The notes under the pieces were generated by a model. It saw only the letters and a list, made by a program, of their open reading frames with translations, had not been told where the DNA came from and searched no databases. DNA of 64,000 bases from Doryteuthis pealeii (Eukaryota > Mollusca > Cephalopoda > Myopsida > Loliginidae). Below, in pieces: positions 43,671 through 53,894 of this stretch. Location: NCBI GenBank assembly GCA_023376005.1, contig CM042157.1, forward strand, positions 54,799,581 to 54,863,580, given 5' to 3'. Numbering within the stretch: the first letter of the stretch is position 1; every line of letters starts with the position of its first letter. Made by a program: the position numbers and the translations under genes.

Positions 43671-44230
43671 ACAAGAAAAAGAAACAAGAAAGGAGAGTAA
43701 AGTGGACACGGTTTGCGTCATTTCTCTATGAGAGTATGTGAAAAAGTTTTAAAAAAAGGGGGTCACTTCCAGTAAAGAAGTAACTGATGAATTGGTTGCA
43801 AAATTCAGTGACCCTAGAAACTGAACACCCCGAGAACAGTCATACGACCAAAAGAACGACGTATTTATGATGTACTTAAAGTTTAATTAATTAACATTAT
43901 TTCAGAAGAGAAAAAAGAAATTCGGTAGATTGGATTATCAACCAACTCGACACAGTAATGACAAAATCTTGAAAGGCCGAAAAGGAAAGAACGAATTCAA
44001 CATAGAACTCAGCATATAATTTGACAAGAAAGCACTCGACTATTTCTTACAAGCTGGACGGATTCAAACACAGATTTTTTGAAAAAGTTTGAAAAAATAT
44101 GAAGACTTGCTCGAAAACTAACACTTTTCATACTGTTTTCAACACTTTGAAACCCATATCAAATTGTGTACCAACATTTCAAACGCGTTAAACAATGATA
44201 CAAATATAGCTGGAGCCTCACCCCCTAATA
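43671..44230 (+). pseudogene. Unrecognised decayed coding sequence
   Basis: Plus-strand frames give protein-like stretches (EVTDELVAKFSDP near 43785; KKFGRLDYQPTRHSNDKILK near 43916), broken by stops. The residue mix is less biased than in the flanks. It lies directly beside the mariner end at 44231, but I cannot assign a family. Confidence 0.3.
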
Positions 44231-44610
44231 TACGAGGGTCATTCAATAACTAAGGTGAATTTTGTCTAAATGGTTGTCAATTAGATGAACTGTTTACAGA
44301 TGTACTTTTTTTCAAAGAAATTAATAGTCATGAAACCTTTCATCTCCTAGAAGACTATCAGAATGACTTTCTTTACTGACTGTTGCACCCGGAAAGTTTC
44401 CTTTACCGGAGAGTCAGTGTATCTCCACTTCACAGACTGTCTTTTCGATTCGGGCTCACAGTAGTAAACCAATCTTTATAGACACTTTTGATTAAAACAC
44501 ACTTCTCCGTACATATCTCACATTCTTCTATAAATTTCGCATGGTTTGCACTTCTCAGCCACCAAATATTTGATGACAGACGTCTGTTCATGGATTGAGC
44601 CCTCTATTTG
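44231..44610 (-). pseudogene. Mariner transposase with large internal deletion
   Basis: TACGAGGGTCATTCAATAAC at 44231 is a typical mariner-type end. The minus strand codes for an N-terminal piece (SVIKYLVAEKCKPCEIYRRM-like, near 44580-44520) that passes directly into a catalytic-region piece (VYYCEPESKRQSVKWRYTDS near 44460). The middle of the enzyme is missing, and at least one stop (after LIVF) lies near 44350. Confidence 0.8.
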
Positions 44611-45430
44611 ATTTTCCAGCATTTTGAATAGCCTCAAAACAAATATTTCTGTCAGATTAAAATTTTTCTATAGACAAATCCCAAACAATGTACACTTTAC
44701 ATTTCTGGAAAAAAATCTGAAAAAATTATTTTGCTTTTTCAAAAGAAATCCCCTTATTTTATTGAAATATATTCTTTCTATATTTTGTTATTTTCAATCA
44801 ATATGTTATCAGGATCGAACTCTTATACTTAATTTAAGATAGGAGATTAATAATGAGGATTCTTTCGTTGGTCGAAGTCCTTTAAATAAAGAAAACGAGT
44901 CATCCATCTACTTGTCATCCATCTACTGTCTTCTGAACTATATGATTTGAAACTGAGGTTCAACAAATTTTTGCGCCCCAAAGCTTTTACTTGACGCTGT
45001 CTTTTCGTAAGTTGTTCTGTCCACTGTTTAGAATGCAAACAAAAAGACTGACACCAATGCATGACACAAATCTTTCATAGGTGACCACACTTGTCCCAAG
45101 TTCTGACCAGTCGTGTTGCTAGGTTACTATTCATTTTCCTGAGCGCTAGTTTATGGAGTTTCAGGTCTCTTAAATCAAAGACTGGCTGTGAAACGCATTC
45201 GTCGTAAATAGGAAATAAAATAAACACTCGATTAAAAAAAAAAAGAAATAAGTAAAATATCAGTTTATTTATTCTAATTCAATTTTATTTCTCCTTTTGA
45301 ATGTTGTCAGCCATTTTTATTTCGTTGTGACAGCAGAAAGGAAAATAAACTAGAGAAAAGAAAATCAATTAAAATCATAAAAAAGAGAAAAAATAATACT
45401 TTTGTAAAGTAGATTATCGTTTGCTTTTTT
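44611..45430. other. No feature recognised
   Basis: AT-rich; open frames short and without domains. Confidence 0.4.
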
Positions 45431-46990
45431 TCTTCTTATGATGATACGTGCAGTTTGGAGGAAATTATAATTCTGCCACATTTCATTTTTCGCTCGCCTT
45501 TCCTATTATTAATCGCCATCTTCTTTTTAGTTCTTCTTCTTCCCTTTTTTTCATTCTTTTCTTCATTTCCCCAATATCTTTCTTTTCGTTCGACTTTTGT
45601 CAACATCATCTTTCTTTTCTTTTCTTTTTTCTTCATTTTGCACCCTCCTTCCTATTGCATCTTCTTCCTTTCTTTCTTCTAATTCTTCATTTGTTCAACC
45701 TCCTTTTTTTTATCAACATTTTTATGCTTCCTTTTTTTTTCAGTTTCCCCCCTCCTTTTTATCTACATTTTTCATTCTTCTTCTGTTTCTTTTTTCTTCT
45801 TTTTATCAATCTCCTTTTTATTGATATTTTTCGTTCTTCTTCCTTTTCTACCTTTTTCTTCATTTTTTCAACCTCCTTTTTGCTCGACTTTTTTTCATCT
45901 TATTCCTTTCTTTTAATTTTTTTCTTCATTTTCTCAATCTTCTTTTTTCTTGACTTTTTCATTTTCTTATTTTTTCTTCGTTTTTCAACACCCTTTTCCT
46001 CGACTTATTTCATTCTTTTTTTATCTTCTTCATTCATTTATCCTTCTTTCTTTTCTTATATTTTCTTCATTTGTCAACCACATTATTTTTGATCGATTTT
46101 TTTCTTATTTTTTTCCAGGATTCATCAAATTCTTTTCTTAGAACTTTTGATTCTTTTTCTTCTTCTAAACTACTTCTTTCTTTCTTTCCAGCATTTTTCT
46201 TCTTTTCTTCCGTTATTTTTTCATCTTAACGTTCTAACTTTCTTCTCATTCCTTTTCTTTTTCCAACCTCATTCTTTCTTCTTCCTTTCTCTTCTCTTTC
46301 TTTTTTCTTCATTTTCCAAACTCCTTCTTTTTCAAAATTTGTCTCGTTCTTTTCGTCAAACTTTTCACTATTCTTCCAATCTTTTCCTCCTTGTTCTTTT
46401 TATTTTATTCTGCTGCCATTCTCAGAAGTCTTCTTCCGGTTCCTCTTCTTCTATTTTTTCTAAACTCCTTTCCAATATTTTTATTCTACTACCGTTTTCA
46501 AACTTATTCTTTTCTTTCGTCATCTTTTTTTCTTTGTCTTCCCATTCTTTCTTATTCATCTTCTTTTCCCAACCTCTTTCTCCTTCATACGCTTCACTCT
46601 TCAGTTTTCATTTATTTTATCTTTTATTTTCTTCCCCTTGGATTTCTTTTCCCATTTCCTTCCTCCTCTCTTTCTCTCCAATAATCTTCTTCTGTTTCCT
46701 TTCTACTTTCATTCACTTTCTCATTCCTTATTTTTAACTCTTTTTAAAATGTCCCACGGCCATTTCTTTTTATCTTTTAATACAAATTTATTTCCTTCTT
46801 CTTCCTTCTCCTCTTCCTCTTAGTTCTCATCCTCGTCGTCCCCCTCCTCCTCTTTTTTCTACGTTCTTATCCTTCTCTTCTCCCCCTTCTCCTTCTCCAT
46901 TTCCTCATACTCTTCCTTCCGACTTTTAATCTCAGCTTCCTTTTCCTTATCCCGTTCCTCTTATTTTTTTCTCCTATCACTCCAGCTCAG
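45430..46990. repeat. ~1.5-kb polypyrimidine region, degenerate minisatellite
   Basis: The plus strand is almost only C and T. Within 45600-46110 a unit of about 55-65 bp recurs: TTCTTCATTTTTTCAACCTC, then CTTTTT, then CGACTTTTTCATTCTTCTTC, with drift. The F/S/L-rich frames (up to 214 residues) are a consequence. Confidence 0.9.
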
Positions 46991-47434
46991 CATCATTGAT
47001 ATTTTGTTTCTTTTCAACTTTTCCTCGTTGGTTCTCCATCTTGTCAAAACAATCCCCCCTCCCACCCGCTATTCCAATTTTCTCGTTCTATAAAGAAAGG
47101 TGGGGTAGCCCACGCAATTCTCGCTGTGTCAAATCCTTCCCTCACGTTTCAACCAGAAACCTCACGAATTCTATTCGTTGTCTGAGGGACGTAATTATTC
47201 TTTCCACGCCAAGCTTTAACCTATTGAAACTCAAGAAGAGATATTCCTGTTGCATTTAACACGGGCCTACTTCTCGATTTCTTTTCTTTCTTTCTTTATT
47301 ATTGTTTCTTTGTTATGTTTAATCACTTAAAATCGATTGACGAAAGATGAACATAAAGCGGTGATATTCAACAGAGGCAGTCATCGTTTGCCGCTGACAA
47401 AGTTGTTACCGCTTTGCGTGCAGACATCAGCTCC
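46991..47434. other. No feature recognised
   Basis: Transition out of the pyrimidine tract; a T/C bias persists to about 47060. Confidence 0.4.
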
Positions 47435-47839
47435 GTCAAACTTACTGAAGACACTAGTGTTGATTGAACACAGATAGCTTCAACGCCTTCTTCTAGACTC
47501 TTTTCTTCTCCATCCAACTTCCCCTTTCTCTTCTGTTTTATTTCCCTTTTTTTCTCCTTTCTGAAAATTATGTTTTCTTTTCTCCTCCCTCCTCCCCCCC
47601 ACCACACCATTTTCTTTTCTGAGGCCGTTTCTTTTTACCTTTCTGAAAACTTTGTTTCATTCTTTATACAAAATTTTATTCATTTATTTTTTTTTTTTAC
47701 TTTGGGGTCCAACAGTGTATATAAATACGAAATGTAAAAGGCTATTTTGAGTGTGGGTTCACCCAGTATACATCGAGTACTCGGATGTCAAATGCACACT
47801 GAAAACCAGGCATGCAAACCTAAAACCATACACTGCATC

Positions 47840-48062
47840 AGAAGGAGGTTGGAAAAATGAGAAAAAAAGATGATGATAAAAAATGAGCAATAAAGAAGGT
47901 GAATAATCTGAATAATCCAAATAATACAAATTATCAAGCCTCGTCTAAAAAAAATCAGAGAAATAATAAGGAGGTCGGGAAAACGAAGAAAAAAAATGAA
48001 AAGAAAAGATGTTGAAAAAGTCGAGTAAAAAGGAGGAAGTTGTGAAAATGAAGAAAAAAAGA
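47840..48062. repeat. Inverted copy of the pyrimidine minisatellite
   Basis: GTTGAAAAAGTCGAGTAAAA then GGAGGAAGTTGTGAAAATGA is the reverse complement of the 45.6-46.1 kb unit. About three units. Confidence 0.8.
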
Positions 48063-48339
48063 ATCAGCCTTCAAACTTACACCCGTTCTTGTGTCACAGT
48101 TAAACAAAGTTTAGTAAATAACTACTTCAAACTTACTGAATACAATAAAAAGTGTTGATTGAACACAGTTTCATCGCCTCCTTCTTTATTGTTTCTTCAC
48201 TTTGGTCTATTTTCCTTTCTGTTTCGTTTTCTATACAAATTTTATCTATTTATTTAATTTTCTTTATTTTGGGGTCTAAGGGATTATACAAAGACAAAAT
48301 TGGTTACGCAAATGAAAGACTATCTTGGCTTGGTTCCAC

Positions 48340-48396
48340 ACCCGTGTATTTCATAAGTACTGGGTAAGCCACCCAGTACTTATGAAATACACGGGT
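48340..48396. repeat. 26-bp perfect hairpin
   Basis: Arms 48340-48365 and 48371-48396 are exact reverse complements with loop AAGCC; core GTATTTCATAAGTACTGGG. Confidence 0.96.
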
Positions 48397-48627
48397 CTCA
48401 AATGCAGCCTAAATACCATCCATGCACGCCTAACCATACACTGCACCTTTAGTATGCCGGGACATCAGAAACAACATAATACTTAAAGTTATGAATAACA
48501 GAAAGGTAGTTTTATTGAAGCCAAGAACAGCAGAACTCCTTGCCACAGTTTTTTTTTTACACCAAAATGCATTAAATATAACTTGATACAGAACTATATC
48601 AATATATGTATGTGTCAAACCCCTCTG

Positions 48628-48720
48628 TTGAATGTGACACATGGTAGAGTACAATTGGTTTGAATTCACTTTACCGTCTCATAGATTGGTTGCCTAATAT
48701 TTAATCTACATCTGTTTAAG
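48628..48720 (-). repeat. S1 SINE 3' fragment
   Basis: GTGACACATGG, GTTTGAATTC and AGATTGGTTGCC are in the order of the S1 3' region (complement). Confidence 0.55.
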
Positions 48721-48739
48721 TCAACAGTATCTTCATGCC

Positions 48740-48920
48740 CTTTTAGGGTACTATGTCTTGGGTACGACATTAAACCGTATCCTGTGATGAGGCTCCAATT
48801 CTGAAGAACCGGGGAGAGTGGAGTTATAGAAAAATAAAGAGAATTACAATGGAACGTTGAAAATACATAGTTATTATAATCAAACTTTTGCAAATGAATC
48901 AAGATTCGGCATTAAATAAC
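48740..48920 (-). repeat. Family H fragment
   Basis: TACGACATTAAACCG, GATGAGGCTCCAATTCTGA and, near 48900, the head (GGCATTAAATAAC). Confidence 0.6.
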
Positions 48921-48949
48921 ATATATATCACACACAAAGCGGCTTCCAG

Positions 48950-48989
48950 TCTGCTGATGAGGCATAATAGGCCGAAATGTACATACAGA
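48950..48989 (+). ncRNA. Hammerhead ribozyme, all core bases present
   Basis: Stem I is TCTG (48950-48953) with CAGA (48986-48989). CTGATGA (48954-48960) is canonical. Stem II is GGC/GCC (48961-48963, 48971-48973) with a 7-nt loop and the usual G-C closing pair. GAAA is at 48974-48977. Stem III is TG/CA closed by the required A-T pair (48977 and 48984), loop TA. The cleavage-site base is A48985. Such minimal stem III hammerheads are known from Penelope-like elements, where they probably work as dimers. Stem I beyond 4 bp is weak. Confidence 0.75.
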
Positions 48990-49138
48990 GATTGACTTTT
49001 TCTTACATTTGAACAGATATATTCGCCTAATTCATTAATTATCAACTAATTAATTTTCAAATTAGGTATGACTTCAATTAAGCACATATTCTCCCAAAAA
49101 CTGTCGGCTATCGCTATATCAAACAAACTGTTTGCGTA

Positions 49139-49145
<7 letters not shown>

Positions 49146-49216
<71 letters not shown>
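49146..49216. repeat. (TA)n(TG)n microsatellite
   Basis: About 31 bp of TA and 40 bp of TG. Confidence 0.96.
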
Positions 49217-49218
<2 letters not shown>

Positions 49219-49304
49219 TAAAATAGGGAATTAAACCCGATAGGATGTAGAAAAATAGAAAAACACGAACTATTGCAAAAGATCAGTTTATTCTTGATGG
49301 TGGA

Positions 49305-49347
49305 GTCGGCGTTATAACGCTTCGGTTTATGCAATCTTTATCAGGAC
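49305..49347 (-). ncRNA. Decayed hammerhead-like motif
   Basis: Minus strand: stem I GTC/GAC, core CTGATAA (one change), GAAG instead of GAAA, and a good stem III (CGTT/AACG). Probably inactive. Confidence 0.4.
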
Positions 49348-49379
49348 ATGAGGTGAAAATTTTGCGTGGGGATGGTGAA

Positions 49380-49767
49380 TTACGGGAGAAATGCAGGGGC
49401 ACGGATATGGTACGGGAGGGAGCAATAAGTTGACAGAATTGATTATGATTGAACTATAGTGGTACAAGATTTTAAGGTAAGATTATTGCCAATGTGTTAT
49501 AGAGGCTGTATAATTTGTTTCTTGTAGTAGTAAAGTCAGGTATTGATTTTGGCCCGGACTATGTGCGTCTGTGGTTAGGTCTCTGGTCTGTGGTGACGCC
49601 TTTTTGTAAGTTCTCTATGAAATTCGAACTTACGAAGAAGGTTGTTATTCATTTTAGCTGAGGGGGGGGGGAGAGAAAAAAAAAGAAGAAAAACAGAAAA
49701 GCTAAAACCCACAATTTTTCTCTTCAGATCAATCAAAATTGACATTTGATAAAAAAAGAAAATGAAA

Positions 49768-49768
<1 letters not shown>
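49380..49768. other. No feature recognised
   Basis: Unassigned, with a G/A run at 49664-49690. Confidence 0.4.
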
Positions 49769-49770
<2 letters not shown>

Positions 49771-49818
<48 letters not shown>

Positions 49819-49908
49819 TCGTGTTCCTTAACTGTACAACCGTTATCATCTTGTAACACCCTTTGGTTAAAAATGAGGCCGTCCAAATCGTCCAAGATGA
49901 AATGCAAA
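49771..49908. repeat. (TA)n with small dispersed repeat
   Basis: About 46 bp of TA, followed by ~70 bp (TTGTAACACCCTTTGGTTAA and CCAAGATGAAATGCAA) also found at 15205-15275. Confidence 0.85.
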
Positions 49909-49989
49909 AATGTAAATCCTGATTATCTGGTGTTGCTTATCCGCCGAATTCTTATTTCTTATGAATTTAGTCACCTCAGCTAAATAATG

Positions 49990-50295
49990 GACCATACCAT
50001 TTTTATTATAAAGAAAGAAAGGGGAGAAAAAGGACATGCTACGCAGAAAAATATGATAAGAAAGAAAGAAAGAAAGAAAGAAAGAGAGTAGGGGAAAATA
50101 CAGAGAGGAGAAGAGATCACGGAAGTGATAACGCTAATCTGTTTAAATCAAACACCAGGAAAGAAAAAAAGAATGAGAGAAAGTGAGTTAAATTAAGATT
50201 ATTATGCTTTAAAAAAAAATAATGCAATAGCTCTTAAGTAAACATATCAAAACGTTGAAATAATTCAATTATCATACTGTGGTATATCCACAGGT
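49990..50295. other. Purine-rich, (GAAA)n at 50060-50085
   Basis: Purine-biased plus strand with short (AAAG)n; no gene. Confidence 0.6.
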
Positions 50296-50302
50296 CCTGC
50301 AA

Positions 50303-50348
<46 letters not shown>
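50303..50348. repeat. (TA)n microsatellite
   Basis: About 46 bp of TA. Confidence 0.97.
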
Positions 50349-50351
<3 letters not shown>

Positions 50352-50521
50352 AAAGTCAGAGATCGACATTGTATTTATACTGTAGAGTAGAGGACGTTAG
50401 TAAATGCAAAGCAACAAAAGTTAGTCGCGAAAAAGATTATTCCTATTTTTTTTTAAATTCAAAGGGGACCAATCTGTTTCAGAAGTGCACCCAAAGTACA
50501 TCACGTTGTGTATATACTTAC

Positions 50522-50755
50522 TTAGCCTTTCCGCCACAAGTAGGATATGACATAAAGCCAACGTTTTAGCGGAATTGGATTCAGAGTTTTCCTTCTCTTA
50601 GACTGGTTGCCTACCAAGGCCAATGAACCCAATCTGTCTTACCATTTACCCATGCGGGTGAGAACAGATGAATTCATGCTTTTATCGAAGGGCATAACCC
50701 TCGTTCAGAAATTGAACTCGGGTTTCCTCTGACGATAATCGTTACACAAAGCGTG
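50522..50755 (-). repeat. S1 SINE
   Basis: Minus strand: GTAACGATTATCGTCAGAGG head near 50750, GAGTTCAATTTCTGAACG B-box area, core with AGGAAAACTCTGAATCC, tail near 50530. Confidence 0.75.
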
Positions 50756-51248
50756 GCTTCTAATTGTGGACCATGGAAGAAAGTAATCAGTCCTTAAATA
50801 GAACGCATTTTCTCCACTTTCATTAGCTGAGGTGAATAAATTGGGTCCAGCACTGACATTGGAAAAACTGTGCACTTAATAAATGGTGTTGAATTACTGA
50901 CCATGGGTCAATTAGCGAGGACAGAGTATCAGAATTAAGTGTGCCACGCCTAAAATCACATACACAACTGGATACACGAAATGCACACAGATATACACAC
51001 TTCTATAGTTTTTTTAATGAATTCCTAGAGCCACCTCCTTAGGTCGCACCTCTTTGGAAAAATATAGACACTTAATTTCATTCTACATACATATACTTTT
51101 CTCACTTGAACAGTAGTCAAAGATCAGTGGTTAGTAAGTATACTCGTTGACCATTACTTAATAAAAGTCCGTTCCATTAACACTGAATGATCTACTACTG
51201 TGGGATTTGTGACAGATTTAGTCAGAGTTAAACTCCCCAGTCACCTTT
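50756..51248. other. No feature recognised
   Basis: 51110-51220 has S4-like phrases (GTGGTTAGTAAGTATACTCG) too diverged to call. Confidence 0.35.
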
Positions 51249-51249
51249 T

Positions 51250-51920
51250 GTGAAATTATTTATATGGTATCAAGTATTCCTATCCAATACAAATAATTTG
51301 CGCACCGTTTTATGGAATTGATACTAATGATTATATGGTTTCAAGTAATTATTTCTATTTAATAATAGTCATTTATTTGCATAAAGTTATATGGTTTCAA
51401 GTAACTATTAATAATCCTTAGTAAACAGCTTCAAGTAACTATTCGAAAAAACATTTACAGTTATATGGCATCAAAGATTTCTAGTTAATACAAATAATTT
51501 CTACATTGTTATATAGTATTATGTATTCCTATCTAATAATAATAATCATATGGTTTCAATTAATTATTCATGTTCAATAATAACTACTTGTTTACATAGT
51601 TATGTGGTTTTAAGTAACTAATAAAACTAGTCCTTGGTAAACAATTATAGTTTCAAGTAACTATTCTTAATATAGATAATATACCGTTATATGGTATCAG
51701 GTATTCCTATAAAATACTAAAAAAATTCAATCAGGTTTATTTGACCCAGAGATGGAATCCTATGGGGTACTACCAATATTGGCAATGAAGAGGCACTCCA
51801 AATTCCTCAGATCTCAAGAACTGGAGCCTCACCATCATACCCAGGATGTCCCTTTTTGTTGGTGCGGGTGTATTGCTCCCTCTGCAGGGAATACATTCAA
51901 CATATTCTTATACACGCTGA
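51250..51920 (+). repeat. Family H, longest copy with tandem modules
   Basis: At least six modules of about 55-65 bp (consensus near GTTATATGGTTTCAAGTAAC and TATTCCTATCTAATA) from 51250 to 51720, then the body (TTGACCCAGAGATGGAATCC, GGAGCCTCACCATCATACCC) and the 3' end (CTCCCTCTGCAGGGAATACA). Confidence 0.8.
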
Positions 51921-52199
51921 CAGGGCAGAATACAAAAAAAATCTGAAGAATTAAAAAAGTTTAAAAATGCTTTATGGGATTTTACAAGTATAGTTGATGT
52001 AATGTTTCTTTTTATTGTTTGGAATTGTTTGAATGATTCACTGTTGGAAATAAAAGGCTGAAACTGCAGTGAGTATATTTCGTTCTCATCACGCGAACAA
52101 TTTCTCAAGATATGAATTTTGAGAACAACTTAAAAAAACATATTTGTTTCCTGAATGGGGAAAGAAAAAGAAAGAGACACCCTCCGGAGAAATATTACA

Positions 52200-52359
52200 A
52201 GTGACTGTAAACGCGCACGCACACGCACGCACACGTGTGTGTGTGTGTGCATGTGTGTTTATATAAATGTACATATAAATGTTTATATATATGTACATAA
52301 GAATTGTGTACATACATATATGTGTGAGTGTGAGTGTATGTATATAGATACGTGTGTGC

Positions 52360-52421
<62 letters not shown>

Positions 52422-52422
52422 G

Positions 52423-52473
<51 letters not shown>

Positions 52474-52521
52474 TATATATATATGAGTGTATACATACAT
52501 ACATATATATATATGAGAGCC

Positions 52522-52587
<66 letters not shown>

Positions 52588-52590
52588 TGC
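52200..52590. repeat. ~390-bp TA/TG compound array
   Basis: TG-rich start (52230-52360), then three long TA blocks (52365-52418, 52425-52470, 52522-52584). Long Y/I-rich frames here on both strands are artefacts. Confidence 0.96.
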
Positions 52591-52599
52591 TTGATGCAG

Positions 52600-53000
52600 T
52601 GTAATGGCAATCATAGCAGCAATGTTCATTACTTTCTGCTATAAAAAGAACTGAATGGACGTTTCTTCTGTCATCTTACAGGCTTTGGGCAACGGCGATT
52701 TTTTGAGTGTTTTTAGAACGCAATAAAAATCCCGTTAAAAGTATTGTTTCTACTCTCTTATCTAAACAATTCAAAGCAATAATTTCGGCTGAAGACATTT
52801 TCTTTTTCTCTTCTTTTGGGATCAAGGGAATTTCACAGCACGTCTTTGCAACTGAGAAATAGAAGGTTAAGTATTTATATGATACATATAACAAACCTAT
52901 TCTATCAGTAAGGCTAGTCTTAATTCCTGACCATTGACAATCCCCAGCATTTTAATTTTTAAAATTTTTGACTTTCAACGCATGATTCGAAAAGGCAGTT
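52600..53000. other. No feature recognised
   Basis: A 72-residue minus-strand frame (52676-52894) has no domain. Confidence 0.4.
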
Positions 53001-53008
53001 TTTAGGTT

Positions 53009-53011
53009 AAT

Positions 53012-53063
<52 letters not shown>
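53009..53063. repeat. (TA)n(TG)n beside the inverted-end element
   Basis: TA to 53044 and TG to 53063. Confidence 0.95.
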
Positions 53064-53064
<1 letters not shown>

Positions 53065-53813
53065 GTAAAAGAATAGAGGGAAAATGTGGACAAAAAAACA
53101 ACTCAAACAAGTAGATGTAAGAGATATATTTCGTCGTCCCATAAAAAAAAACTTCCCAAAATGCTGACCTACACCTTCTATACGAACCAACTCTCACACA
53201 CTCTCCCTACCCCCTATACCTATCAAACGCCCCTCAACCCATCCACTTATCTTGATCTTTTTTGCTCCGACCTAGCCGGCCAAACTCTCTTTAAAAAATT
53301 CACTAGCCAACTAAATGAATGATGACCTATCTCTTTCACCCTGTCCATTCATCTTTACCTTTGTCCCCATCTACTCAAAGAATCAAAATATCTAAAAAAA
53401 ATTCTCCAAGCCACCAAAGAATGTTGACCTAATTTCTTCCCTACCATGTTCTCCTCCTTTGCACTAAACTACAAGCTAACCAAAGAATGTTGACCTAATT
53501 TCTTCTCTACCATGTTCTCCTCCTTTGCACAAAACTACCTTAACTTTCTTTCAACAAATTCCACACATTTGATCTTATCTCCCTCTCCACCCAATCTATG
53601 AAATATTTCTTTTGACCAATCAAATCCTCACAAACTCGCGACTTCATCACCAAACTCTACCCTCACCTGTTTACTTTCTAAAAACAAATGTATGATGCAC
53701 AAATGTTCAAATAAATGACTGAAGAAGTCGTGCTCAAGTACGACGAAATATGTCTCTTACATCTACTTGTTTGAGTTGTTCTTTTGTCCACATTTTCCCT
53801 CTATTCTTTTACC
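53064..53813. mobile_element. 750-bp element with 74-bp inverted ends
   Basis: 53064-53137 and 53740-53813 are reverse complements with about two mismatches in 74. The interior is C-poor-G (pyrimidine-rich plus strand) with a ~61-bp tandem repeat at 53415-53535 (AAAGAATGTTGACCTAATTT twice). A hammerhead-like core lies at the inner edge of the right arm (53719-53754). No open frame. Possibly a non-autonomous retrozyme or Penelope-related element. Confidence 0.8.
53719..53754 (+). ncRNA. Hammerhead-like motif, one core change
   Basis: CTGAAGA (canonical CTGATGA), a bulged A, stem II GTCGT/ACGAC with 8-nt loop, GAAA at 53745-53748, and GTC ending at C53754. Stem I is only about 2 bp. Confidence 0.4.
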
Positions 53814-53846
53814 ACATTCTGTAGGATTTACTCCAATCCTTCTACA

Positions 53847-53850
<4 letters not shown>

Positions 53851-53890
<40 letters not shown>
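53851..53890. repeat. (TA)n at left edge of the foldback
   Basis: About 40 bp of TA. Confidence 0.96.

Positions 53891-53894
<4 letters not shown>

Larger units (their letters stand above)
47435..48460 (+). repeat. Diverged ~690-bp-spaced direct duplication
   Basis: 47435-47850 and 48127-48460 share AGTGTTGATTGAACACAG, a CTTTATTTTGGGGTCTAA-type stretch, and CAAATGCA then CCATACACTGCA. Between the shared blocks, copy 2 has a 26-bp hairpin that copy 1 lacks. Confidence 0.75.

Noticed and set aside
45448..46092. 214-residue open frame, the longest in the window
   Set aside because: Almost only F, S, L, I and P from a pyrimidine tract; overlapping frames look the same, and no signal for a real protein beyond composition.
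52072..52105. Hammerhead-like GTGATGAGAACGAAATATAC on the minus strand
   Set aside because: First core base is not C, stem II would be one base pair, and stem I does not pair.
52155..52629. 149- and 144-residue frames on both strands
   Set aside because: Translations of TA/TG microsatellites.
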